From contig CM064861.1 in the NCBI GenBank assembly GCA_032719365.1, forward strand, positions 81,836,863-81,900,862: DNA of 64,000 bases, in the 5' to 3' direction. Below the pieces are notes generated by a model. The model saw only the letters and a program-made list of their open reading frames with translations. It had not been told where the DNA came from and did no database searches. Source of the stretch: Prinsepia uniflora (taxonomy: Eukaryota > Streptophyta > Magnoliopsida > Rosales > Rosaceae). Position numbers and translations under genes: made by a program. Of this stretch, positions 44,345 to 56,021 are shown piece after piece; within the stretch, counting starts at the first letter, position 1, and each line of letters opens with the position of its first letter.

Positions 44345-46984
44345 TGATAGGACCCCTCCCGAATTTCCGCTTGAAATATGTGAGAAGTTATACTTCTGTC
44401 TGACCATACTTAAAACCTCAAAATAATTTATGAAATACCCTCACCAATCTAAAATTCTACCGAAAATCCTGTAGAATCTCCCGTATAATTTGGCCAAACC
44501 ATCTTCCACTTATCAGATGAAGGATTCAAAACTAAATTATAATCTAAACAGTCCAAAGCACACTAGGTTGAATTACATTTACAATTTCAACGAAAATTCT
44601 ACACCGATAATACAATAGGAGATGATGCCTCCTCCTAGTCTCGATGCCTCGTCCAGTTACGGCCTGAAGGGTATAAACCAAGAACTATTAGTAGATATTA
44701 AACCATATCAAAGCATAACTAAGCTAACAAAGTGATGATAACAACAATAATAAGGAAAATAATGACAAACTCACCTTCTGGTACCATACTTACCATAATA
44801 CCCTCCATTACAAATATAGATAATACTATTTTAACAATCCAAACAGTCCAAATAAAATTTCAAGAGCATAGTCATTGATTGATGACCATAATGATGCCCC
44901 ATAACAACTCTTAACAACTTAAACCTTGTCTAGTGAAATTAGAGCTATCTCTGAAGACTTCCTTAGCAAGTAAAATATCAACATCTTCGTCTCTCAAAAT
45001 GGTATTAAATAACTGAAATGTCGCACTATTACGATCCAACTACAGCTAGTTAATTTGGGTCACTACCCACACCAACCACATACCACGGTAACAAGTACTC
45101 GCTCTTAGGTGTTTCGATCTCAACCAAGCCCATGACAATCATCATAAACTTAACTTAGCCTGCAAAACCCTCAGTCTTCTTATCATAAACCATCGAGCGT
45201 GGTATAGTAGATAACATAAAATAATAGTAATAAATGATATGACCCCGCCTTGTTGTCAAATTTAAAACGCAACAAGATTCTCATATATAAGTAAGTCCTA
45301 CTTCCCAGAATCCAATTGATTTACCTTAATGGAACCTACACTACCTTTACATGAACCTATACTCACCATATCAGTAACCTAACTGAAGCTCTTATCTTGA
45401 GAGCCGTAGCATGATACCTTGGTCATAGCTATCATCCCGAATCTTACTTAGATGTCTTGGTCATAACCGTTATCCCAAGCCATATCACATACCTTACCGC
45501 ATCTATGATGGAATTGTACATGCCATAGCTCAGGTTATTTTGAGTGTATGAGGGAATTCTCTCTGACATACATCACTGAGCATATGAGGGAATCATCTGA
45601 CAGGACCCGCCCCGATCCCCCGGGGACCACAAGGGGACGTGCCCTGCTCCCGTCTAACACCCAAACTAACATTCCAAATTTAACCTCAAAAGTTCAAATG
45701 CATAAATAACCAAATTAAAGTTATACATCAAATCCGAAATAAACAGATGTCAGACAAGAGATAAAGTTCAAAAGTACAAATTGCGAGCACTACTATAAAA
45801 TAAACTTGCGGGTAAACCACCCAACAGGGGTTCAGGTACGCAGAAGTAGATCTATGCCTCAGCCTCAGGATCCTCCTCTACCTCAGTAGCACAGCCTGGA
45901 GGGGTTTTCAAAACATTAAGGGTGAGTGGGCCGAAACTCAAAGTTTATAAAACCGTTTAATAAGTAAAACATATAATTTACCCCTCCGTTTTCCAAACAT
46001 GCATGCATCAGAATTTAAAACCAAAAACCATATAATATGAACCATAAGGCATGTAATAAAACCATAAACATAATTTTAGCCACTGCACTATACATTCCGA
46101 ACCTAACATCTCAGATGTCTGACGTCCAATAAGGTCACAGTCTCAAGGTTACGCGTGCCAACCAACTCGGGGTCTCAATCCCGAATCCAATCTCCGAACC
46201 CCGTCCGGGTACGGCATCCCCGATGCCTAGCGTCCCAGACGCTCGACGTCCCAGACGTCAAATTATAGCAATCCTGCTCCTGAGTCATTTTACGGTCCGG
46301 TTCCTCCATAGAATGACCCCTCGCAGGCAATGCGCCGTGACCGCTCCGGAGTACCACATCCGGAGGAGACAGTATCGCAAAAGTGGATCTATATAGTGCA
46401 GTACCAAATACATTTTATCGATATCCACATGCAAAACATATATATATAGATCAAATCCAAAACCAATCTTTAAGTTTCATCAGACGGGTCTCAAACCCAA
46501 ATACCGTGAAACATGCCATAACCATAATTTCAATATCATCAAAACCGTTTCTTGATTCCAGCATGTGAATATATAAGTAAATCAGAAAACATTTATGCAT
46601 GCAAGGGTTTAATGAAATCGGGCTCACTCACAGTACAATCCTGTTGAAAACCGAACGTATACCCTCGTCCTGGTACTATTGTACAAACCCTGTCATGTCC
46701 AAAGTATACGTAAAGGTCAATATAAGCCCCTAACATTCAACCATGAAACCCTAGACTGAAACCGGCCCGGAAAAGCCGCCCAAACGCACTTCCCGAGGTA
46801 ATAAACCTCATTTTGACCAACTTAACGATCTCCGATCGACCCGAAACCACCGCCATTGGATCCAGATCGTCGAAACCTAAAGAATAGTGGTGGTCCCACC
46901 AAAAACACTGTTCACATGCGCCCCCACGCGCCGGTCAACGCAGGAACAGTTCTTGTTGACGTCAGCATGACGTCATCTGACCGC

Positions 46985-47245
46985 TGTCAGGTCTGACATG
47001 TCAGACTCTGACAGGTGCCACGTGTCAACATATGATTGGTCCACGTCACTGCTCTGTCAGTGCCACGTGTCAGCACGGCACTGGTCCACGTCACTGACAT
47101 GTCAGTGACACGTGGCAGCACCCGATTGGGCCACGTCACTGACATGTCAGTGCTGACTGTGCACTGACATGTGACACATGTCGGCTGATGAGTGGTCCAC
47201 GTCACCTGACAGGTCTGACAGTGTGCCACGTCATCACCATCAACA
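46985..47245. repeat. Dense short repeats of TGACATGTCAG / GCCACGTGTCA
   Basis: Many copies of tgacatgtcag, gtccacgtcact and gccacgtgtcagca, several of them self-complementary (TGACATGTCA). A shorter version of the same array lies at 27300-27470 in E4. On the minus strand it gives a spurious cysteine/threonine-rich ORF (46987-47295). Confidence 0.75.
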
Positions 47246-47929
47246 TCGCGACGGGTCGACCCGTTTCTCTGAAACTGGGTCGTGCAGACCCGCAATCTGA
47301 CCCGGTCACCAATCCTTCATTTCTTGACCATTTTATCTCTAATTTCTTCCTAAATGCTCGTCTCAATCCCAGTAAGAGTTCAATCTAATTAAAATCATCA
47401 AACAAGCCCTGGATCAGAGGCTTACCTCGATGAACAGAAGCTGGATTTCCCGTCGCCGTTTAACCTCCGTTCAGGTCACCTCAGATCACGAAATCAAGTC
47501 CTAAAGGTTCCTATCAATCCATAGAAGTGAATAGAATAAATAGGAATAAAAAATAAACGCTGAACAACAAGCTTCCATTTCTGAGTTTTCAAAACCGTTT
47601 CGGGTTAAGAACCACCTACCTCGCCGCCGTCAGCCACCGTGATCACCGCCGTCTCTCAGCCTCACCAGCGAGTCCTTCACACACGGACACAGAGAACGGG
47701 TGATACGCAGGTGTGTTGGTCGAATGGGTAGTATATGTGTGTCGGGTAGGAAAACATATATAGTATGGAGGGAATCTGATAAAATGAAATGGACGGTCCA
47801 GATTTAATCTTGGGAATAAGATTAAGGGTTGAGATGTAATCTGGGAACTTTTTGATGAATGGCTGAGATCAAAAGGTAGTTTTAATTTCTATTTAATCAC
47901 TTAGAGGAGTTTGATCCAATCTAGCCAAT

Positions 47930-47955
47930 GGATGAGTGACACTTGTCACTCATCC
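47930..47955 (-). promoter_or_regulatory. Perfect-arm LTR palindrome
   Basis: Arms GGATGAGTGACA and TGTCACTCATCC match perfectly across a 2-bp spacer CT. It is the best-preserved copy of the palindrome seen in at least six LTRs of the window. Confidence 0.7.
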
Positions 47956-48423
47956 AAGTGTCCTCCAACCTTTAATTCAGAATAAAATAATCGATACGAT
48001 TACCGAGACGCAAACTTCCCGATTTCACGTTTCAGACCATAACTCTTCCGTACGAAGTCCGATTTAGGCGTGCCGCCTGTCAACGGACTCAGGGCATCGA
48101 GACCTACCTAACGGTCCTTGAGTCGTGTGAAAATTAGTTCTCAAACGAAAAGTCAACATTTTTGCCCCTATCGTCCAAATTACGGTAATGCCCCTGAACT
48201 TCCGATAGTCACAACTTTTTCCCTGATTGTCCGAATTGGACGTGCCACCTGTCTATGGACTCGTGACGTCCCGAACTACATCACGATCATCGGTCAAAGT
48301 CCATTTGACCCATCGATCAAAAATTCAACAATTTGGCAATACAATTCACAGGTGTAAAAACGTCAATTCATTCATTAATTTACAATACTAAAATCCTCGA
48401 ATTTCCGGGGCGTTACATTATCC

Positions 48424-49010
48424 TTGACATATCTCACACCTCACACCATGCTCGGTGTATAAGGGAATCCTCATTGACATATCTCACCGAGCATATGAGG
48501 AAATCCTCATGATATAGCTCATGCCATTCTGAGTGTATAAGAGAATTCTCCCTAATATACTTCACCAAGCATATGAAAGGATCATCCCTGACATAACTCA
48601 CACCATCCCGAGTGCATAAGGGAATCCTTATTGACATACCTCACATCATGTCGAGCGTATGATGGAATCTTTCATAACACACCTCATATCCTGCCGAGTG
48701 TATGATGGAATTCTCCATACCTCATATCCTACGGAGCGTATAATGGAATCCTTCATAAATACCACACATTCTTTCAAGCGTATAATGGAATCCTCCACAA
48801 CATACCTCAGTAGGGAATCCTCCATAACATACCTCATATCCTATTGAACGTATAATGAAATCCTTCATAACATACCTCATATCATGCCAAGTGTATGATG
48901 GAATACCCCATGAAATCGCTCACATCATTATGAGAAAATGATGGAATCGTTCATAATGTACCTCGCATCATTCCGAGCGTATAATGGAATCCTTGATAAC
49001 AAACCTCGTC
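48424..49010. repeat. Tandem array, unit about 43 bp
   Basis: Around twelve diverged units of the type gcgtataatggaatccttcataacatacctcatatc (quoted in part). Related units lie left of the nested solo LTR at about 45530-45597, so the solo LTR inserted into this array. Repeated open frames on both strands (for example 48646-48837 minus) come from it. Confidence 0.8.
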
Positions 49011-51318
49011 GATAAACTCTCACCAACCCTCGTACTAGGGTCTAAGCCCGATTCATCATCCTAGGCCGAAACCCTAAAACTCAAACCTGGGCCTAAGTCC
49101 AAATATAACCTCAAGTCTCAACATAAAATGTATAAACCAGAATCCATAAAATCATTCTCCCAGGCCTAAGCCCAAAATCCATAACACAAACCCAAGCCCA
49201 ATTTATATATTCTATGACAACGATCAATAATTAAACATAATTATCCGTAATTTCATAACTGCATAATTGATGAGCAATTCAATAAATGTATAATTCGTAA
49301 AAAATCATTAAAACGATTATCCATAGATCCCTGGTCTCATAACTAGCAATTAACTATTAGGATAGATCACCTTAAATTTCCAAAAATGCACAATCAATAC
49401 TAAAACAATAGAATGTATACTCATGTATGTATTTTAATTTAAAAGACAAAACCTACTCATTGAAAGCCCAAGCAAGCCAAACTCCAAGCTTAGGGTCTTA
49501 TAACGGCCTGTCCCGAATTCCGGGATTAGAGTGACTAATGAAGGATTAGTGAGATTAATCGGTGTTTAGTTGAGCGAAATCGAACGGACGGTGTAAAATG
49601 ACTGTTTTGCCCTTGAATTTGGATAAAAATTTGACTTTTGAATCGGTGAGTCAAACGTACGAGGACCGATGACCGTGACGTAGATCGAGATGTCACGAGT
49701 CAGTAAACAGGCGGCACGTCGAAATCGGACGTTCGACGGGAAAGTTATGGTTCACGAAAGTTCGGGAAAATTATTGCACGAATTACGAGACAGATTACAA
49801 TTGTCCTCATGTGTAACGATCCGTCCCATAAATCGAGATTAGATTAGTAGTTAATGACGGATTAGTAACGGCAATCGGTGATTAGTTGGGTGATTTCAGA
49901 CGGACGGTGCGAAATGACGGTTTTACCCCTAAAATGGGCGAAATGTTGACTCTTGATTCGGGCGGTCAAACGGACTTTGGCCGATGACCGTGACATAGTT
50001 CGGGACGTCACGAGTCCTTAGACAGGTGGCACGTCCGATTTTGACATTCGAGGAAAAAGTTATGAGGTTCGGAAGTTTGGGGGTATCTTGGTAATTTGGT
50101 TATAAAATGGGCAAATTGTTGACTTTTTATACGACATGTGTTTTTTATGTATTTCGAGGACCGTTAGGTAGGTCTCGATTCCCTGAGTACAACGACAGGC
50201 GGCACGCTGTTAACGGACTTCAGACGACTCGGGTTTTGGTCTAAAAGTATTAAGGGAAAAATGATATTTTTTTAAGGCAAAGGCATTTTGGTAATTTGTT
50301 GCATTGGGATATGTGCCCAGTGAAATTAGGACACTTGGCTACTTTGGATATTGTGTCCACCAGATTTTGGACACATGTCCTTCTCTGGATGGTTGTGGAA
50401 CCTTGCACAAGCCGCCTCACACGTTTGTTTTAAATAAGTTTCCATGGTTTAGCACGGTTTTAGGGAGCGAAAAACAGAACTAGTGAACCCGTGAGAGAAA
50501 AAATCAACCTAATCACCCTCCAAAGCGATCCTTTGCTGATGGTTTGTGAATAGAAATTGGAAGGGGAGGGTGAGACGAGGATGATGGTGGTGGCACGACG
50601 GTCCACGACGACGAGATGAGGTAAGAAACACTGTGTAACCGTGAGTCCCCTGTTTGAGTTTTGAAGTGGTGAAGTTTGATTTAAAGGGTTAAGGATCAAA
50701 TGATTAAGTGGATGTTGTTCCTGCAGTGCAAACGAGTCGATCAGGCCTAAAAGCGAGGCCCGCCATGGACGGTGGCCGTGAAACCGACATCGTAAGGACT
50801 TGTGCTTCAAAAATGGTACATGATGATTTAGTGTTTGTTGATTGATCTTGATGAAGGGATGTTGTTCTGGAGGTTCAGGTGAGGCGATTAGGCTTGGAAG
50901 TAAGGCTTGTGGTGGCTGGAGTCATGAGAATACAAAGGGAGGAAAGTCGAAGGTTTTTACTCGATCAGAGAGGTAAGGTTAAGGCTTGAATTTCAAGTTT
51001 TAAGGTTGTAAATCAATAGAATGTGAGCAGACGTAGCTATAGGATTGAACAGAATTGAAAATGGATAAAAAAATGGACAATTTAAAGGGTTGAACCATCC
51101 TCGCCGGTTCGGCTGGACCGGGCTGGTTCGAACCGATACAGACCGGGCTTGACTGAGGTTGAAGATGAATAGTAGCCGATTCGTGTGGGCGTATGGCACA
51201 TCTTTTGAGGAAGGTTTCAACACGAATTTTAAAGTATTCGATGTAACGAACATTTTGGGACTGGTTTCGAGTCAATCGGACATCGTTTCGATATGTTTCG
51301 GGATGTCCGAAGGTTTAA

Positions 51319-51631
51319 TGTAAGACCCGTGTCCTGGAAGGAACGGTGAACAGTCCCACATTTCTGCGAGGGGAAATGGTCTGGGAGAGGATGGTGGTGT
51401 GTCGTAAAGGTGTAGGCACACACCTATCTAGCACTAGGCATTTTGGGAGCTCAAGTGGCTTTGGGGGGGATTGGAACCCCAAAGTTAAGCGAGTTGAGGC
51501 TGGTGCAATTCCCTGATGGGTGACCCCCTGGGAAGTTGCACCACGAGCTTCCGAAAAAAAAAACTGTGAGAAAGCGGACAATATGGTGCTAGATGAGTCG
51601 GGACCTGACCGAGGAGGGTCGGGTCCTGACA
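51319..51631 (+). repeat. TRIM 5' LTR
   Basis: 313 bp, TGTAAGACCCG to GGGTCCTGACA. It ends in a short internal repeat (gagtcgggacctgac then gagggtcgggtcctgac). Confidence 0.92.
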
Positions 51632-51634
51632 ATT

Positions 51635-51646
51635 TGGTATCAGAGC
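51635..51646 (+). promoter_or_regulatory. TRIM primer-binding site (tRNA-iMet)
   Basis: TGGTATCAGAGC, three bases after the 5' LTR, is complementary to initiator methionine tRNA. The preceding gap and first T read att. Confidence 0.93.
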
Positions 51647-51712
51647 TAGACCCCGACTGGGAAGTGTGCCAGTGAGGACGCTAGGCCCTAAGAGAGGTGG
51701 ATTGTAAGACCC

Positions 51713-52024
51713 GTGTCCTGGAGGGAATGGTGAACAGTCCCACATTCCTGGGAGGGGGAATGGTCTGGGAGAGGATGGTGGTGTGCCTTAAAGGTGTAGG
51801 CACACACCTATCTAGCACTAGGCCTTTTGGGAGCTCAAGTGGCTTTGGGGGGGATTGGAACCCCAAAGTTAAGCGAGTTGAGGCTGGTGCAATTCCCTGA
51901 TGGGTGACCCCCTGGGAAGTTGCACCATGCGCTCCCGAAAACAAAACCGTAAGGGCGAGGCCCAAAACGAACAATATGGTGCTAGATGAGTCGGGTCCTG
52001 ACCGAGGAGGGTCGGGTCCTGACA
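51713..52024 (+). repeat. TRIM 3' LTR
   Basis: 312 bp with the same ends as the 5' LTR. Differences cluster in the first 60 bp and around 51935-51970. Confidence 0.92.
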
Positions 52025-52533
52025 TTTAAAGGCTAGGTTAAAAATAGTTAAAAATTTGGGAAAATTACGGGCCTTTAGTAGAAGCATTATGAAGTAGTTA
52101 GTGACCTTATTATGAGATTTAGACAGGTTCGAGAAAGCCGGTGATAGTGAATTAGTCGGGAAAGCATAAGTGCACGCGTATTGAGGCATCGACGTAAACG
52201 GTATGTGAGTGGACTTTACTTTATAACTTATGATGCATGCATAAATGTTTTTATATGTTTTCTATACGTGATTGCTATAATTATGATTATGATACCTACG
52301 ATTTATGATTTGCACTTAATTCAAGATATTTTAGGTATTTGCATGTTTTACGAGATTCTGTCCAGAGTTGTGATTTGATATGATTTCGATGATTTCATTT
52401 TGGGATTTGAATTATGATTTGATTTCAAGGATTTTTAAATGGATTTCGGACAGTTCTTTTGGGCATGAGGCCCCGTTTTTGTGATTTCGGGATTTGAATC
52501 GAGATTTCCAATGATGATTTTGTATGTGGTTTT

Positions 52534-54779
52534 TGTAACGACCAGTCCTAAAATCCGGGATTAAATTAGTGACTAATCACGATTAGTGAGCTTAATTGGT
52601 GATTAGTTGGGCGAAATCGGATGAACGATGCAAAATGACCGTTTTGCCCTTGGGCGTGGGTAAAATGTTGACTTTTCATTTTGGCGGTCAAACATATTTT
52701 GACCGATGACCGTGACGTAGTTCAGGATGTCGCGAGTTCATAGACAGGTGGCACGTTCAATTTTGACGTTCGAGGAAGAAGTTATGACGTTCGGAAGTTT
52801 AAGGGCAATTTGGTAATTTTGGTTAAAAGGGGCAAAATGTTGACTTTTGGACCGGGAGGTCCGATGACCGAGGGCTGAGAACCGTTACGTAGATCGAGAT
52901 GATACGAATCCATAGACAGGTGGCATGTCAAATTCGGACGTTCGATAGCGAAGTTACGGTTCAAGGAAGTTTCGGGGAACTATTGCACGTTTTACGAAAC
53001 AACCTAACTTTTGGCATTTAATGGGCCCAGATATTTGTCCCAAGGCCCAATGGATGAGTGAAAAGTGTCACCCATCCAATGGACACCATTTTCCCTTCAT
53101 GCATCTCCCCATTACATCGATCATTCATTTTCTTCTTCACCAAAACACATACCCGATCTCATTCTCACCAAACCAACCCAACCCAACCCCAGATGAGCAT
53201 GCCTGAGAAACCAGAGAGTGTTGTGAGAGACTGAGGACGGCTGCTGGACGGTCAGAACCACCTTGAACGACAGCGTGAAGGAGAAACCCGAAAGGTATGG
53301 CTCGGTTTTGGTTTTTTGATCCATTATTGTGATTTTGTTGTTATGGTTGATTCTAGATGATTAGGAGGGGCTTATGAGTTGTTAGGGTCGTAATAGGATG
53401 GTTTTGGGAAGCTTTGGACTGCTGTGAAGCCATGGGTGAGTTTTGGAGAACTTGAACCGTGGAAGAAATATTGAACCGGTCGGGTTTAGAGGGTTTTAAG
53501 GGCTTTGGTTCATTGGGTTAGATTCCTAGGATCAAGTTAGGAAGGTTAGGATCGAATTAAGTTGAAAACGGACCAGAATGAGGGTTGTAGGGGCATGGAC
53601 CGGTCACGCCGGTCCAGTTGCAGAAAATAGACCGAACCAACCGGTCTGAACCGGCTAGAGGAAGAAGACGGTCTACAGTAGCCGAGCGCGTGAGGCCCAC
53701 TCGCAGGCCATCCTTAGGGCACGTACAAGCGCGTGAGGGGGAATTTGAGGGTGGTTCCAACATGTGAAATCATCTATTCGATGTAACGAACATTTTGGGA
53801 CTGGTTTCATGTCGATCGGACACCGTTTTGATAATGTTCAGGGCATCGGAAGGTTTCGGATCGGGATTAAAAATAGTTAAAAATTCCAGAAAATTACGGG
53901 GCTTTAGTGGGATGTTAATTAAGTAGTTAGTAACCTTCTATTACAATTTGGACAGGTTTGGGAGTCCCGGTGATGATGATTGGCTCAGGAGAGCCGTATG
54001 GCACGCATATCGAGGCGGCAGCTCGGACGGTCTGTGAGTGAACCTTATTTTCTAAATTGTTGCATGCATAAATGTTTATTATATATTTTAATACATGTTT
54101 GGTGATGCCATGAGTGTATTTTGGTTGTGGTTACGTATAGGCACGTATTTCGAGGTTTTGGCCTTATATGGTGCCTATACGGGTCTGTATTTCTTTGATG
54201 GCTTAAATGTTTGGATTTCCAAAAGGATAAACTCGGGTATGAGACCTATTTGGTTTGGTCTCTGGCATATGACACTATTGATGACCTACGGGTCTAAATC
54301 ATGGTCGCGACAGGTGCTATGTGCACGGTGATAGACGATACGACGCTCACCTCCGGATTGGGATGTGTTTCTTCCGGAGAGGCCACGATGCACGATCTGT
54401 GGTTGGGTAGCCGATGGAGGCTCGACTTCAGAGTGCTGACGGTTCAGGATATCGATCGGTGATGGGTGCACCATGATCTTGTGGGGGTCGCGTCGGTTGA
54501 TACGTTCACGGTGACATACCAGGATTGAGGGCGGTCCTGGATGGATGGTTGCACGCATCACTACGATTGGAGTCGTGACTGACCCTTAGATATCAGACAC
54601 GAGGCTCAGCTGATGTCATATGTTCGGGCACGAGACCCAGTTACTTTACGGTTATGATTTCGGGTCAGGGACCCTAGATGGATTTCCAAGTTCATGACGG
54701 TTTATGAGAACCGGCATGAACCCTGGAAAGGTTATTGTGGTACATGACAGTTTATGGGAACCGGGCATGGAGGATGTTT

Positions 54780-54817
<38 letters not shown>

Positions 54818-55653
54818 TAGCATGGATGCTATAGATCATGACGGTTCAGGGGGATCGGGCATGAATATTTATGTTATGTATATATATGTTCGTATACCTT
54901 CCTTTACTTCTATTATCTCCTCTGGGGAGGGTCGTTGGCCTGGGTGGATCCTGGAGTAGTCACGGAGCACCGACTGAGTGGAGTCGCCCCCCAGTTGGGT
55001 TCCTTACTCTCAGGAAGGTATGGATCGTAACCTCAGGACGGGTCATTGGTCTAGGAATATTGACCTTGGACTCTGAGAGACTTGGGTTTGAGACCCCGGG
55101 TAGCACGCGCGTAGCTTTGGAAACCGTGACAGGATTGGTTATGTGAATTATATGTATATATGATGTATATGACATATGGTTATGAGATATGATATGTGTT
55201 ATGCACAGGTTTTGGGCAGTGGCCCGTGTACGTTGTTTCATTGTGGTTTTGGGCTGAGTCCCACATGGATCTGGGCAGTGGCCCGTATAGTTGATTCTTT
55301 ATGATTCTTTCATTATGATTTTGGGCTTAGTTCCCAGTTATGGTTCTTTCGGATAAACGATTTTCGAATGCATGCATGCTTTTAGTGAAGGGTACAAATG
55401 TCTTTCGATAAATTATTTTTATAAACTCTTGTTTTGTTCACTCACAGCTTTTAATGTTTTGACTGCCCTTCAAGTTGACAGTGGATGTGGACTGTAGCAG
55501 AAACGGAGATATCACATACCTCCTCCGAATCATGGCGTACTCTGATAGCCCGAGAGGGTAAAGGTCGGAAATATTCCTTGTCTGACACTTCGTGTCAGAC
55601 GGGAGCAGGGTCGTCCCGCATTAATCCTAGGAGGATTGGGACGGGTCCTATCA
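52534..55653 (+). repeat. Solo LTR nested in 49812-56696
   Basis: Starts TGTAACGACCAGTCC, ends GGGTCCTATCA, 3120 bp, with perfect duplication GTTTT (52529-52533 and 55654-55658). It contains duplicated W-box/GGCACG modules (52660-52950), a palindrome copy with an extra mismatch (53052-53077), gatgtaacgaacatttt (about 53780), GTGAGTGAAC (about 54033), a TA dinucleotide run and a tTATAAActc/TTCACTCAC pair (about 55421-55444). No primer-binding site or gag. Confidence 0.92.
54786..54814. repeat. (TA)n microsatellite
   Basis: About 14 uninterrupted TA units following a short GT run. Confidence 0.95.
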
Positions 55654-55691
55654 GTTTTGGACTCGAGTTCCTATGATTTTGGCTTCATTTT

Positions 55692-56021
55692 GGGTTTAAA
55701 GACCCGTTGCTATTGATTTTGGGTTTAAAGACCCGTTGTTATTGGTTTTGGGTTTAAAGACATGGTTGTTATTGCTGGATCTGGTTTTGGGTTTAAAGAC
55801 CCGATTGATTGATGATGGGGGAGAGCCCTTGATTGATAATATCCCCCGAGGCCTGTTGATTGTGTTTTGAGTTTAAGGACTCGTTGATATCCCGAGAAGG
55901 CCTGATATGTTGTTTTGAGTTTAAAGACTCGTTGGAAGGCCTGGTATGTGGTTTTGAGTTTAAAGACTCGTTGATATCCCGGGCAGACCTGATGCACATG
56001 TGTTTTGAGTTTAAAGACTCG
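55692..56021 (+). repeat. TTTAAAG hairpin array
   Basis: Units GGGTTTAAAGACCC (left half) and GAGTTTAAAGACTC (right half), spaced about 20-70 bp. Arms keep pairing in both forms; exceptions such as gggtttaaagacatgg are rare. It continues the LTR 49812-56696. Confidence 0.85.

Larger units (their letters stand above)
45598..48417 (-). repeat. Solo LTR nested in E6
   Basis: Left edge TGACAGGACCCGCCCCG, right edge GGGGCGTTACA, 2820 bp. Flanks TCATC (45593-45597) and TTATC (48418-48422) differ by one transition. No primer-binding site or coding domain. It is the same family as 17369-19942 in opposite orientation. It includes GTGAGTGGGC (about 45925), CTCACTCACAG (about 46623), a run of cacgtgtca-type short repeats (about 46985-47240), and a palindrome with two perfect 12-bp arms (47930-47955). 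Confidence 0.85.
44345..49498 (-). repeat. E6: degenerate minus-strand LTR, right end unclear
   Basis: The left edge TGATAGGACCCCTCCCG matches the end of superfamily LTRs (reverse complement ...GGTCCTATCA). Superfamily landmarks follow, such as cggcctgaagggtat (about 44658) and hairpins like ggcctaagcc. It is interrupted by the solo LTR 45598-48417 and carries a 43-bp-type tandem array. The right part ends at the plus LTR at 49499 without a clear TTACA end, so it is probably truncated; no target duplication matches CATCT (44340-44344). Confidence 0.5.
51319..52024 (+). mobile_element. Complete TRIM (706-bp LTR element)
   Basis: Two LTRs of 313 bp (51319-51631) and 312 bp (51713-52024) enclose an 81-bp internal region and are flanked by the perfect duplication TTTAA (51314-51318 and 52025-52029). 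The internal part holds a tRNA-iMet primer-binding site (51635-51646) and a purine tract (aagagaggtgga, about 51700-51711) just before the second LTR. The LTRs start TGTAAGACCCG and end GGGTCCTGACA. No coding capacity. This fits terminal-repeat retrotransposons in miniature. The LTRs differ by several substitutions and one short divergent stretch (about 51554-51585 versus 51935-51970), so it is not very recent. Confidence 0.93.
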
